A model generated the notes under the pieces. The model searched no databases. It was not told where the DNA came from and saw only the letters and a program-made list of their open reading frames with translations. Below, one piece after another: positions 43,035 to 52,450 of a stretch of DNA of 64,000 nucleotides; positions within the stretch are counted from its first letter, which is position 1; each line of letters begins with the position of its first letter. The DNA is from Singulisphaera acidiphila DSM 18658 (GTDB lineage Bacteria > Planctomycetota > Planctomycetia > Isosphaerales > Isosphaeraceae), in assembly GCF_000242455.2 (NCBI RefSeq), contig NC_019892.1, forward strand, positions 5,060,744 through 5,124,743, written 5' to 3'. The position numbers and the translations under genes are program-made.

Positions 43035-43896
43035 GAGCGTGTTATGAACTCCACACGAATAGCGGAGCGGCCTTCTGGAGCATGAGCAGGCTGAATGCGA
43101 CGTAGTGCAACCCGACGAGTGTCTCGGCGAGACGCTCGTAGTCCTTCGCCAAGCGGCGGAATCGCGCCGCCCAGCCGAACGACCGTTCGACGACCCACCG
43201 TCGCGGCAGCAGGACGAAGCCCCGCTTCGCCTCGGCCAATTTGACGACTTCCAGCCGGATCCCGTGTTCGGCCGCCGCAGCCGCAGGCTCCTCACCAGTG
43301 TAACCTTGATCGACGTACGCCAATTCGACCGACTCTCCCGTCGCCTCCTGGATCGCCTCGGCCAGCCGGCCGACTTGGGCCCGGTCTTGCTCATTGGCCG
43401 CGGTGACATGCAAAGCCAGCAGATTCCCCAGCGTATCAACGGCGGCATGGACCTTCGAGCCTTTGCGCCGCTTATAACCGTCGTAGCCGGCGCGGTGGCC
43501 GCTCTCGGGAGTGGACTGAATCGTCCGGCTGTCGAGGACGGCGCCGGTCGGTTCGGGGCCTCGACCGTCGGCGAATCGGAGCACGGCGCGAAGGTCGTGG
43601 ACGATCGCCTCGAAGCAACCGGCGGCGAGCCAGCGGCGGGTCTGTTGGTAGACCATCTGCCAAGGGGGAAAGTCGTTGGGCAAGTATCGCCATGGGGCGC
43701 CGCTGCGGACTAGCCATCGCAGGGCGTCGAAGACGTCGCGGAGGTTGTGGACGCGCTGACCGGCCTCTTCAGGCAGTAGGCAGAGGTAGGGAAGGACGAA
43801 CTCCCATTCGGCGTCGCTGACATCGCTGGGATAGGGCTTGTGAGTGATCATACCCTAAACTACGATCGCCAGTGGACTACAGTTCATAACACGCTC
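43035..43896 (-). mobile_element. Complete IS5-family insertion sequence
   Basis: Inverted ends gagcgtgttatgaact (43035-43050) and its exact complement (43881-43896). The dinucleotide TA on each side (43033-43034, 43897-43898) fits the short target duplication of this family. Length 862 bp, with one intact gene. It interrupts a run of small membrane genes. Confidence 0.9.
43042..43851 (-). CDS. IS5-family transposase
   Basis: The 269-residue protein starts MITHKPYPSDVSDAEWEFVL. It has the family N-terminal segment (RDVFDALRWLVRSGAPWRYL then PNDFPPWQMVYQQTRRW) and the DDE core: AVLDSRTIQSTPESGHRAGY with the first Asp, VELAYVDQGYTGEEP with the second, and RWVVERSFGWAARFRRLAKD with the Glu. The frame is uninterrupted, so it may be active. 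It reaches nearly to both terminal repeats. Confidence 0.95.
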   Translation of the reverse strand: MITHKPYPSDVSDAEWEFVLPYLCLLPEEAGQRVHNLRDVFDALRWLVRSGAPWRYLPNDFPPWQMVYQQTRRWLAAGCFEAIVHDLRAVLRFADGRGPEPTGAVLDSRTIQSTPESGHRAGYDGYKRRKGSKVHAAVDTLGNLLALHVTAANEQDRAQVGRLAEAIQEATGESVELAYVDQGYTGEEPAAAAAEHGIRLEVVKLAEAKRGFVLLPRRWVVERSFGWAARFRRLAKDYERLAETLVGLHYVAFSLLMLQKAAPLFVWSS

Positions 43897-43925
43897 TAGC
43901 TGAGTGTAAGCCGCAAGATCAGTGC

Positions 43926-44201
43926 TCAGTGGCGGCATAGGGGCTTGCTGGCCCGCAGGCATAGCTCGATAGGGACCGTCCAAATCTCAGGCACCTGGCC
44001 GCCAATCCCACCTTCGGAAATTCGCTTGCCTCCAGAGTCGCCGAACCACAAGGCAACATGGGTCTCGGGGACTCGATCAGTGCCGAGTGTCGTTTCAACG
44101 ATCTCTCCAGGGACAGCGACGATGACTCCAAGCAGCCCGTCGAGTTCGACGATATCGCCCCGCCGATGCAAGGGTGGGTGCTCTTCAGGTCCATAGTTCA
44201 T
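43926..44201 (-). CDS. Small hypothetical protein
   Basis: The 91-residue protein starts MNYGPEEHPPLHRRGDIVEL, with aggatcagagg upstream. A beta-rich body (DGLLGVIVAVPGEIVETTLG; THVALWFGDSG) resembles a small SH3-like fold. It ends TVPIELCLRASKPLCRH. No family recognised. It lies 30 bases outside the IS5 element, and the insertion may have separated it from its partner. Confidence 0.6.
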   Translation of the reverse strand: MNYGPEEHPPLHRRGDIVELDGLLGVIVAVPGEIVETTLGTDRVPETHVALWFGDSGGKRISEGGIGGQVPEIWTVPIELCLRASKPLCRH

Positions 44202-44600
44202 AGCCTCTGATCCTCTCCGTGCGGCGGTTGGCTGACACGACGGTGAGGTTCACAGAAACGCGACCTCCGTCCAGCCGGTCATTAACCCTAATCGCTCGTA
44301 GCAAGACCGGGGTGGGAAGGGTGGCTGTCTCTGCTCCCAATGGGGATCTCCGACCATCCTCAGAATGAGCGTGACGTCCGGATCATGAAGGTGACGATAA
44401 GAGTTCGATCACACAACTGAAGCGGTTCACGCGGGCGACCGTGATCATCATGTAGTATGACCGCAGGCCCAGAAGCCGGGCGACAGAATCGTGGGCATTG
44501 AGCACATCCCTGCTCTCACCTGTCTGTACTTTCCGTGATTTAATTCGTTCGGACATCGGGTACATCCCATATCATCTCCCCCGCTCCGAAGCTCCTTGGT
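44202..44600. other. Intergenic; possible short remnant on the minus strand
   Basis: A 60-codon minus-strand frame (44383-44565) contains IKSRKVQTGESRDVLNAHDS, then VARLLGLRSYYMMITVARVN. It may be a fragment, but without a family or ribosome site I do not call it. The motif cggaaagtacaga (reverse, 44525-44546) links it to 24591-24615 and 56331-56355. Confidence 0.3.
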
Positions 44601-44918
44601 CTAAGTCCAATACTCCTCAAAATCGGGTCGCATATGCAACTCGGCAAATGACTCCAGGTCGGGGAAGATTTCGGTGGCCGGCCAGGGCATCGGTTCTGGA
44701 TGCCGTGTCCAGGTGAGGTGGACGACCGCCACTCGCCCTGACCCGTCGAGCAGTTGGAAGAGCACGTCGTCGCAACTGTCGTCTTTGCCGATTGCTGCGA
44801 CCGGCACACCGTACAGGGGATGATCGGCCCCGACTTCGGCTCGCATCTCCCGCTCGTAGAGGGCGGTGAGTTCGGGCCTCTCCGCCGCGACATGCCACCA
44901 GGGTTCGAGCCATTCCAT
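44601..44918 (-). CDS. Conserved-looking small hypothetical protein
   Basis: The 105-residue protein starts MEWLEPWWHVAAERPELTAL, with ggggg a few bases upstream. Helical N-terminus (ELTALYEREMRAEVGADHPL), then DDVLFQLLDGSGRVAVVHLT and HPEPMPWPATEIFPDLESFA. This is a self-consistent small alpha/beta domain that I recall as a common uncharacterised protein in planctomycete genomes. A cytoplasmic immunity-like or accessory role is possible. No partner is adjacent. Confidence 0.7.
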   Translation of the reverse strand: MEWLEPWWHVAAERPELTALYEREMRAEVGADHPLYGVPVAAIGKDDSCDDVLFQLLDGSGRVAVVHLTWTRHPEPMPWPATEIFPDLESFAELHMRPDFEEYWT

Positions 44919-45061
44919 CGCATCCCCCGCAGCAAGTCATTCATAAAGGAAGACCAGATCCAACGGCCTGGGGATTGTGGCGATGTTCGGACGTTGACTT
45001 GCCGAGCTAGGCCGAGTGCCTATGCCTGAGAACTCAAGTCGGTGCGGCGCGAATTCGACGG

Positions 45062-45090
45062 TGGCACGGCGAGTCAACGCTCGCCGCGCC
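45062..45090 (-). terminator. GC-rich hairpin downstream of the SDR gene
   Basis: ggcacggcgag pairs with ctcgccgcgcc across a six-base loop (one G-T pair). It lies about 40 bases beyond the SDR stop at 45128 on that strand. No clear T-run follows, so it is a weak terminator candidate. Confidence 0.4.
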
Positions 45091-45127
45091 AACTCAAGAG
45101 TGGAACGGGGTGTGATTCAAGACGCGA

Positions 45128-46105
45128 TCAGAACCGTTCCCCCACCATCGCTTCGCTCTTCGCCCAGAGCGCCTTGGCACGCTCGGGATCGAGCGCGTAA
45201 CCACGCACCCCTTCGCTGATGGCGCTGAGCTTGAAATCGTCGGGCACGATGGCGCTGACATGGCAGTTCTCGCAGTAGCGACCGCCCACGTTGTCGGCTT
45301 CCGCGACCACACCTGCCCAGACCGAGGTCGCCGCTCCCTGCGGGGTCGTTTTGAACTGGAAGGGGGGCTTGCCCTCGGCTGCGAGTTCCTGGTTCATCTG
45401 ATCGATCATCACCTGAAAGAAGCTCTGATCGAGGTGGCGGCCCAGTTCGGTCAGGATGCCACCCGGGTGGACGGCGGTAGCCCGGACGCCCCGCGACCGA
45501 TGCCGGCGGTCGAACTCCACCGCAAACAGGATGTTCGCCGTCTTGGAACGGCCGTAACCGACGAACGGCTCGTAGGGCGTTCGCTCGAAGTTCGGGTCGT
45601 CGAGATCGACGTCGCTGTAGCGGTGCCCAGACGACGCCAGGTTCACCAGCCGCGCGCCCGGCCTCATCAGCGGCGCGATCCGGTTGACGAGCACGAAGTG
45701 GCCGAGATGGTTGGTGCCGAATTGAGTCTCAAAGCCGTCGGCGGTGTGTCCGAACGGAGTCGCCATCACGCCCGCGTTGGCGATGACGAGGTCGAACGGT
45801 TCGTCCCGCGCCCTCAGTGCGTCGGCACAGGTCCGGACGCTCGCGAGCGAGGCAAGATCGAGAGCGACCAGCTCGAGCGAGCCGCCCCCGGCCTTTGCAT
45901 CGGCACGAACCTGGGCCGTGGCGTGTTCCGCCTTCGCGAGGTCGCGTGCGGTTCCCACCACCTTGGCGCCGCGACTGGCCAGAGCTCGGGCCGTCTCTAC
46001 CCCCAAACCGGCCGATACGCCGGTCACCAGCACGCGGATCCCGCTCAGATCCTGCCCTTCAAGGACTTCGTCGGTCGTCGACGTTGCGCCGAATTGCCGG
46101 GACAT
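45128..46105 (-). CDS. Short-chain dehydrogenase/reductase
   Basis: The 325-residue protein starts MSRQFGATSTTDEVLEGQDL; gagg is upstream. Features: cofactor motif TGVSAGLGVETARALASRGA (TGxxxGxG), acidic and basic neighbours for NAD(P), ANAGV (NAG), catalytic Ser in LASSGHRY, and YGRSKTANILF with Tyr and Lys (YxxSK). All four catalytic elements are present. The substrate is unknown; the NADP-type 'retinol dehydrogenase-like' group is the nearest match. It is divergent from a TetR regulator with two operators between them. Confidence 0.93.
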   Translation of the reverse strand: MSRQFGATSTTDEVLEGQDLSGIRVLVTGVSAGLGVETARALASRGAKVVGTARDLAKAEHATAQVRADAKAGGGSLELVALDLASLASVRTCADALRARDEPFDLVIANAGVMATPFGHTADGFETQFGTNHLGHFVLVNRIAPLMRPGARLVNLASSGHRYSDVDLDDPNFERTPYEPFVGYGRSKTANILFAVEFDRRHRSRGVRATAVHPGGILTELGRHLDQSFFQVMIDQMNQELAAEGKPPFQFKTTPQGAATSVWAGVVAEADNVGGRYCENCHVSAIVPDDFKLSAISEGVRGYALDPERAKALWAKSEAMVGERF

Positions 46106-46208
46106 TGATCGCCTCGCTTCCTTCCGCCAAAAGAGAGCAACCGAGCGGACCCCTCTCGCCGACGCAACCCATTGCCGGCGCCGGTCCTCATCGGTAATAC
46201 TGGAAAGT

Positions 46209-46246
46209 GGAGGGTGCCTCCGAATCAATATATGGAGGGTCCCTCC
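46209..46246. promoter_or_regulatory. Double operator for the TetR-type regulator
   Basis: Two copies of the palindrome ggaggg-t-n-cctcc lie at 46209-46221 (ggagggtgcctcc) and 46234-46246 (ggagggtccctcc), 25 bases start to start. Both sit between the divergent SDR and TetR genes, just upstream of each. This is the standard layout for an autoregulated TetR system. The exact promoter elements are not resolved. Confidence 0.7.
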
Positions 46247-46268
46247 GTTTATCAAGGGGTATTTTCTG

Positions 46269-46859
46269 ATGGGGGGGGATGATCGACACGAGCCAACGCG
46301 TCCGTTGCGGGCTGATGCCCGGAGGAATCGCGATCGGCTGATCAAGGTGGCCAAGGCGATGTTCAGCGAAGGGGGGGCTGATACGAGCCTCGAAGCGATC
46401 GCCAAGGCGGCCGGTGTGGGGATCGGCACGCTCTATCGCCACTTCCCGACGCGAGATGCGCTGATCGAGTCGGTCTACCGCAACGAAACGGAGAACCTCG
46501 CCCGGGCGGCGTCTCGATTCGCCGCCGACTTGCCTCCGGTCGAGGCCTTGCGCGCCTGGTTGCGCCTGTTCGTTGACCACATCGCTACGAAGCAGGTCAT
46601 GTCGTCGGCGCTTGCCTCGATGGTCGGGGGGCCTTCCGAGCTCTACGCCGAATCCGGTGCGTTGGTCAAGGCGGCGATCGCCTTGCTGGTCGATCGGGCG
46701 GTCGCCAGCGGTGCCATCCGCCTGGACATCGACCCGATCGACTTGCTCCGCGCCCTGGCTGGCGTCGCCTGCATCAGTTCTGCCCCCGGCTGGGAGGAGA
46801 GTGCCAAGCGGCTCGTCGACATCCTCATCGCGGGGGTGCGGATCCCGACTGCCGAATGA
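46269..46859 (+). CDS. TetR-family transcriptional regulator
   Basis: The 196-residue protein starts MGGDDRHEPTRPLRADARRN. The N-terminal DNA-binding domain is clear: RDRLIKVAKAMFSEGGADTS, LEAIAKAAGVGIGTLYRHFP, TRDALIESVYRNE. The C-terminal half is helical (VDHIATKQVMSSALASMVGG; IALLVDRAVASGAIRLDIDP), as in ligand-binding TetR domains. It should repress the adjacent SDR gene and itself through the double operator. The effector may be the SDR substrate. Confidence 0.93.
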   Translation: MGGDDRHEPTRPLRADARRNRDRLIKVAKAMFSEGGADTSLEAIAKAAGVGIGTLYRHFPTRDALIESVYRNETENLARAASRFAADLPPVEALRAWLRLFVDHIATKQVMSSALASMVGGPSELYAESGALVKAAIALLVDRAVASGAIRLDIDPIDLLRALAGVACISSAPGWEESAKRLVDILIAGVRIPTAE

Positions 46860-47077
46860 CTCATGCCGGTCCGGCCGGTGGAGTCTCGAGGGTAGGCGGC
46901 GTTGATCGTTGGTGAGGGACCGGCCCTGAAGGTCATTCTTGAGCCTCGCTGGGGGCGGTTTGCCGGACTCCTTCCGCCTTCGACTTGTTTCTGGCCGGCT
47001 CGATTTGGTATGAAGGGATGCACTTGGACGATGCTCCAAGGACGGAGGCTTGCTTGAGGTCAGCAAGCCAACGCCAT
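46860..47077. other. Intergenic before the riboswitch
   Basis: No gene. It should contain the ahcY promoter. Confidence 0.4.
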
Positions 47078-47080
47078 TCC

Positions 47081-47161
47081 ATTGAGGGGCGCTGCGACGG
47101 TACGCATAGGCGTTCCTGCCAGGCTCGATGGGATGGATCATACTACTGTGCAACGGCGCCC
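47081..47161 (+). promoter_or_regulatory. S-adenosylhomocysteine (SAH) riboswitch
   Basis: The leader of ahcY contains the SAH riboswitch signature in order. attgag (47081-47086) pairs with ctcgat (47124-47129), and gggcgc (47087-47092) pairs with gcgccc (47156-47161). The conserved single-stranded ctgcgac follows the first stem; ccaggctcgat precedes the second strand; gtgcaacggcgccc closes it. The final stem ends 26 bases before the GTG start and just upstream of the ribosome site aggag (47174-47178). Known SAH riboswitches turn on SAH recycling genes when SAH rises, as expected here. Confidence 0.88.
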
Positions 47162-47187
47162 GTTCATCGTTTCAGGAGACTTTGAAC

Positions 47188-48609
<1,422 letters not shown>

Positions 48610-48795
48610 TTCGGCTTTCTGGCGCGGCAGGGGGCGACGTCCCCTGCCGCCGCCTTGATCCAGGTCGGATGCCTTGATTCGAGTCCCACGGGGAGTTGTG
48701 TATGAGTTGGCGGGGGTGTTTATTGCCGGGGCCGGGAGCATGTGAAGTGGGTGGCGGGGGATGCGGTGGAGGAAGCGTGATCGCAGTGGCAACAA

Positions 48796-49344
48796 TCAAT
48801 GCTTCATGGCGACGTCGCCGTAGGGATTGTCAGGGATCCCAGACGAAATGGTTCGCAGTTTTTGGTTAGCCTTTTCTGCTAACTGTGAGCGAAGACTCTT
48901 GTATTGAGCCTTTGTTCCTTCCCTTAAATACCGAATGCCAGCGTGCCCCTTCGCTCCCGGTTTTGAATCGAGAATGGGCATACCGTCCTCGCCCAAAATC
49001 AACTTCCCTTCCCCATCTCTGAGTCTTTTAGGTTCCCACTCTACTTCCAGGTGATGGGTCTCGGGCGAGTTTGGCTCTGGAACGAGAGACCGAATTGTGT
49101 CGATATTTAGAGATGCTATCGTATTCTTCGATAAGTTGCATCCGGTTAGTTGCCATGCCTGCTCGTCGCTTGTTAATTTTTCGGCCCAGACCGATAAACG
49201 AGGAGGTATTGCATTTTTCTCATTTGTGGATAATTCAAACATCTCCGGACTAACGTAGCCGTCTTTCGACAGTTTCACCAGCCTGATAACCCATTCTCCT
49301 GTGGGTAATGGATCACCGTCATCGCCTGGATGGATGTCGTTCAT
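48796..49344 (-). CDS. Hypothetical protein, third gene of an unrecognised cassette
   Basis: The 182-residue protein starts MNDIHPGDDGDPLPTGEWVI. It has a beta-rich N-terminal domain (WVIRLVKLSKDGYVSPEMFE; LSVWAEKLTSDEQAWQLTG), a central segment (ETHHLEVEWEPKRLRDGEGK), and a charged helical C-terminus (KAQYKSLRSQLAEKANQKLR). No signal peptide, membrane helix or known motif. It follows gene 2 by 100 bases on the same strand; a hairpin lies in the gap (about 49376-49403). No clear ribosome site. Composition is richer in A/T than the adjoining ahcY. Confidence 0.65.
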   Translation of the reverse strand: MNDIHPGDDGDPLPTGEWVIRLVKLSKDGYVSPEMFELSTNEKNAIPPRLSVWAEKLTSDEQAWQLTGCNLSKNTIASLNIDTIRSLVPEPNSPETHHLEVEWEPKRLRDGEGKLILGEDGMPILDSKPGAKGHAGIRYLREGTKAQYKSLRSQLAEKANQKLRTISSGIPDNPYGDVAMKH

Positions 49345-49444
49345 TGACGCTATTTGTCGTCCGTATTATGAGACACGGTGCAGGCAAGTAGCCTACACCG
49401 TGACATGCCGAATTTTCTGTCTTAAGCTGTTGCCGTCAGAAGAC

Positions 49445-50035
49445 TTAGGTGAAAAGCCGCAGCTTGGCAATGGTGTCCAAAGGGAGCCCGTCGGTAACGT
49501 CCTGCTCGTGCTCCCAAAGCCCTCCGGTGCGACGATTCCGGTAAAAGAACTCGACGTGCCTATCAGGAAACATCTCAAGTTCCAGATGATGCTCGGCCTG
49601 GTCCCACGTGTAAAGCAACTGTCCATCGGAGCCCGGACAAGCGTCGGGGATTGCCAAGGAGGAGCCAGCCGCATCCAGTAAGTCGAGCAGAATCCTCCAG
49701 GCGGTGTTTTCAAGCTCGGTGCTGATCTCGCCATCACGCTCAAGCTTTTGCAAGTACTTTCGATGTTCTTGCAGGCGAGGACCGGGGCCGATCTCTTTCG
49801 GAGCCGCAACGGCCCCACATGGCCGGCCCACCTGTTTTGACCAGGAGAACAAACTCGTCTCAATAAGCATGACAATCGCGCGGCGAATGGAATTTGGCCA
49901 CAACATCAACGACTGCAATGTGTTAGGAGTGGGACGGCCACAAAACTCGGATCCCTGACGTCCGAACTCAACTTCTCCAAGAGGCGGAGTGGAGCTCGTT
50001 TCACGGTCGAATATCATCGAGGTAGCGGCTGCCAT
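49445..50035 (-). CDS. Hypothetical protein, second gene of the cassette
   Basis: The 196-residue protein starts MAAATSMIFDRETSSTPPLG. The start ATG overlaps the stop of gene 1 by one base (taatg), a typical coupled junction. A helical middle (TLQSLMLWPNSIRRAIVMLI; YLQKLERDGEISTELENTAW) leads to a beta-rich end (LYTWDQAEHHLELEMFPDRH; VEFFYRNRRTGGLWEHEQD). No catalytic motif recognised. The coupling argues that its product works in fixed proportion with gene 1. Confidence 0.7.
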   Translation of the reverse strand: MAAATSMIFDRETSSTPPLGEVEFGRQGSEFCGRPTPNTLQSLMLWPNSIRRAIVMLIETSLFSWSKQVGRPCGAVAAPKEIGPGPRLQEHRKYLQKLERDGEISTELENTAWRILLDLLDAAGSSLAIPDACPGSDGQLLYTWDQAEHHLELEMFPDRHVEFFYRNRRTGGLWEHEQDVTDGLPLDTIAKLRLFT

Positions 50036-50742
50036 TAGTGGGCCTTCCTCGGAGGGAAGTAGAGCTTGAGGATATTCTCCAGCTCATCTGGTGCCAACCG
50101 GAAAAAATCTTGCATCCGGTCGGTATTGAACCTTCGCATGGCTGCTTCGTTGTCTGCTGTGTTCAGATCCTGCTCAATGGCAATCACGTCTTGGGACGTT
50201 GCATTCGCAGTTTGATGACCCGACCTACAGCGAAACCAGCTATTCAAATCGATTTCTTGTCGTGTGTACTGCTTCAGTGCATGCAGTTCAAATCCGGTCG
50301 GTCGATTGATTGGACCTTCCAACCACTCATTACGACAAAAATGCCGGGAGATAGCTTGAGCAGGGTTTTCACTCGGTGCCGTTCTGGTCACGACGCAGGC
50401 AATTCGCCCCTGTTCGACACAAAGATCATCAAGATACTCGGCGAAAAGGCGGCTGGCAAGGTTCAGGTGGGCGGTGATATTGACTTCCGTCTCATCAGCC
50501 TGTTTCTGACGACATAAGTCAAGTCGACTGGGCCCGGCCAAAAGTTGGAGCAGTGAATCCTCGCTCTTCAGGACGACTCGGGGAACTTCCGGCATATCCT
50601 CCGGAAGATCTATGGAGAATGGTTCTCCGCCGAACAAGTCTCCGTGCTTGGAAAGGAAAAGGGCAAGAACTCGACCGTTGCGAAACCGCAACCCCGGTGT
50701 GAACAGGACCGTCCGAATTTGTATGGTCCTGAATTCGAGCAC
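50035..50742 (-). CDS. Hypothetical protein, first gene of the cassette
   Basis: The likely product is 235 residues from GTG 50742 (MLEFRTIQIRTVLFTPGLRF), because gaggaggt lies six bases upstream. Beta-rich opening (FRTIQIRTVLFTPGLRFRNG then RVLALFLSKHGDLFGGEPFS), then VPRVVLKSEDSLLQLLAGPS. The C-terminal third is helical (VIAIEQDLNTADNEAAMRRF; TDRMQDFFRLAPDELENILK). The overall shape, a strand-rich half with a helical end, recalls the loosely defined TIGR04255 group, but I cannot confirm that. Family unknown. Confidence 0.68.
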   Translation of the reverse strand: MLEFRTIQIRTVLFTPGLRFRNGRVLALFLSKHGDLFGGEPFSIDLPEDMPEVPRVVLKSEDSLLQLLAGPSRLDLCRQKQADETEVNITAHLNLASRLFAEYLDDLCVEQGRIACVVTRTAPSENPAQAISRHFCRNEWLEGPINRPTGFELHALKQYTRQEIDLNSWFRCRSGHQTANATSQDVIAIEQDLNTADNEAAMRRFNTDRMQDFFRLAPDELENILKLYFPPRKAH

Positions 50743-51355
50743 CGCAGACCTCCTCGTCCCGCCTTGTCCCCAGATTTTCTTACGAAGTCTGGCGCGGGGA
50801 TGGTACAACTCTCCCCCTAATCAGACAAGGCGATCAAGCAAACACGACGAAATCAATTATACCCAGTGCGACCCTGCGGGCGACATCGGCCGCTGAAAGT
50901 CCCTCCGTTTCTGCAACCGAACGCCGTTCGCTTGCAGGTGTGACCCTGCGGGTGACATCGGCCGTTGAAAGTCCCTCTTGTTTTCTGGGAATCACTTCCC
51001 CGACGAGGTTGCTGGATCGAAGGTTGAAATTGACCCTTGGCTTTGCTGAAACTCTATTTGATGTCATCCGATCCATTGTCAGTTATCGACAAAACAGTTG
51101 CTTCGATCCTCCCATTCTTTTTCCGCCCCTAATTCGTCTTGATGGATCTTGCTTCTATTTTAACCCATTGCCAGGAAGGAAGTTAAGCCTGCTGTTTGTG
51201 TGAGCTTTGCTGCTCAACGCTTCTCGCCGGAGCCTCTTTGGGCAAATGAAAAGGGCATACCGCTGGTTCGGGTTTCCGCTCCATTGAGTCTCATTTCCTA
51301 CGGGGCATCCAGGGAGCCGGATTCCTTTTTTTTGCCATAACCCAATAACAGCCAA
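50743..51355. other. Upstream region of the cassette, with a direct repeat
   Basis: No gene recognised. It holds two 40-bp repeats (50866-50905 and 50938-50977) and then A/T-richer sequence. The promoter of the three-gene cassette should be near 50760-50870. Confidence 0.45.
50866..50977. repeat. Two 40-bp direct repeats, 72 bases apart
   Basis: gtg.gaccctgcggg.gacat, then cggccg.tgaaagtccctc. Copies at 50866-50905 and 50938-50977 differ at three positions. They lie just upstream of the unknown cassette and may be regulator sites or a duplication scar. Confidence 0.8.
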
Positions 51356-51649
51356 CTAGATAGGAACCATTTCTGTGGATCTGCCGGCCTTGGGATCGTG
51401 GCATCGAGCCCAAGATCCCGATTTCGTCCTTTCGCCCACAAGATGAAAAACACGCCCTCTATAAATACACATGTCCAGTGTCAGTTGGGTGATTAGCGTA
51501 CGCGAGTTAACTTGCTGCGCTTCAAACAGTTTTGTCGATGAGGTGGCAATTTGTTGCATAAGCAAAATTTCTCGATTGTGAGATTTTTTTGACTTAATTT
51601 CTTTGTCTATAACGAGTAAAGTGTTTTCGGGATTATGGAATACGTCCAT
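51356..51649 (-). CDS. Possible small A/T-rich gene
   Basis: An internal start gives a 97-residue product: MDVFHNPENTLLVIDKEIKS, then KKSHNREILLMQQIATSSTK and a C-terminus AGRSTEMVPI. The composition is protein-like and lower in G+C than surroundings. There is no ribosome site and no recognised family. The longer frame that reads through the pentamer repeat upstream (beyond 51880) is not credible. This could also be a remnant. Confidence 0.3.
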   Translation of the reverse strand: MDVFHNPENTLLVIDKEIKSKKSHNREILLMQQIATSSTKLFEAQQVNSRTLITQLTLDMCIYRGRVFHLVGERTKSGSWARCHDPKAGRSTEMVPI

Positions 51650-51880
51650 CGGATTTGATGCGACTGCTGATTGATTTGCCTTCCCACATTCATAGAGAGT
51701 GCAGGTTCCCTTGCTCTCCTTTACTCGCCGCGCCGCCGCTTGCGATGGCTGATCGCAACGCGCCGGTTCCGCTCCCGGCGCTACTTGGGCCATCTCAGGA
51801 TTTCGGCGACGTCCCACACGCGGACCTTGAGCAGATGGACCAGCGGCGTGCGAACCTTGGGGACGCTCATCCGCGTCCAC

Positions 51881-51973
51881 TCGGCTCGGCTCGGCTCGGC
51901 TCGGCTCGGCTCGGCTCGGCTCGGCTCGGCTCGGCTCGGCTCGGCTCGGCTCGGCTCGGCTCGGCTCGGCTCG
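51881..51973. repeat. Pentamer tandem repeat, about 18.6 copies of tcggc
   Basis: Uninterrupted tcggc units fill 51881-51973. It falls just upstream of, and in line with, the broken kinase gene. With a 5-base unit any change of copy number shifts reading frame. All units look identical. Confidence 0.97.
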
Positions 51974-51978
51974 CCACT

Positions 51979-52442
51979 GCGGAGTGGGCGTGCCGGATAT
52001 GCGCCGCCCGAACTGCCCGGCAAGAACTTCGCAAGCCTTGACCGGTCGCCTAACCACGACCTCTTCGCCCTGGCGGCGCTGGTCTTCCCCCTGCTGATGA
52101 TGGGCCGCCCCCCTCTTCTCAGGCGTGCCGCTGCTGAGCAACCAGAAAGTGCCGGGGATCGGACCGGTCCTGAGCAAGCGGCTCTTCGACTGGCGCAACA
52201 GCCTGATGGCGTCGTTCCGGCCCCAGCAGACGCTGCCCGACTCGGAGAAGAACCGCATCGCCAGCCGCTATGCGCCCGTCATGCTCCCCCTGGGGCAGTC
52301 GATCCAGGGGGCGATCAACGACCTGGATTCGATCTCCATGGCGCACCTCACCCGCGAAGCGGAGACGATTCAAGCCATCGCCGCGACCGTGCAGAACTTG
52401 GCGATCGCCGAGGCACACGTAAGAGCGTTGAAAGTGGCGTAG
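51979..52442 (+). pseudogene. Broken protein kinase-HHH gene (C-terminal part)
   Basis: After the pentamer tract one frame reads GRAGYAPPELPGKNFASLDR, then SPNHDLFALAALVFPLLMMG, the end of a Ser/Thr kinase domain (APPEL..., D-x-F-A-L-A activation region). About 52115 the frame changes to VPLLSNQKVPGIGPVLSKRL, then FDWRNSLMASFRPQQTLPDS, a helix-hairpin-helix domain, and ends HLTREAETIQAIAATVQNLA and a stop. Kinase plus HHH is known in planctomycetes beside vWA and PP2C genes; none of those is here. The catalytic half is missing and there is one frameshift. Confidence 0.75.
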
Positions 52443-52450
52443 TTTCGGGA

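Noticed and set aside
44383..44565. 60-codon minus-strand frame (IKSRKVQTG..)
   Set aside because: Could be a remnant, but too short, with no ribosome site or family. Left as a note in the intergenic entry.
49376..49403. Hairpin cacggtg..caccgtg between cassette genes 2 and 3
   Set aside because: One mismatch in 12 pairs and no T-run. It may matter, but a terminator call is not supported.
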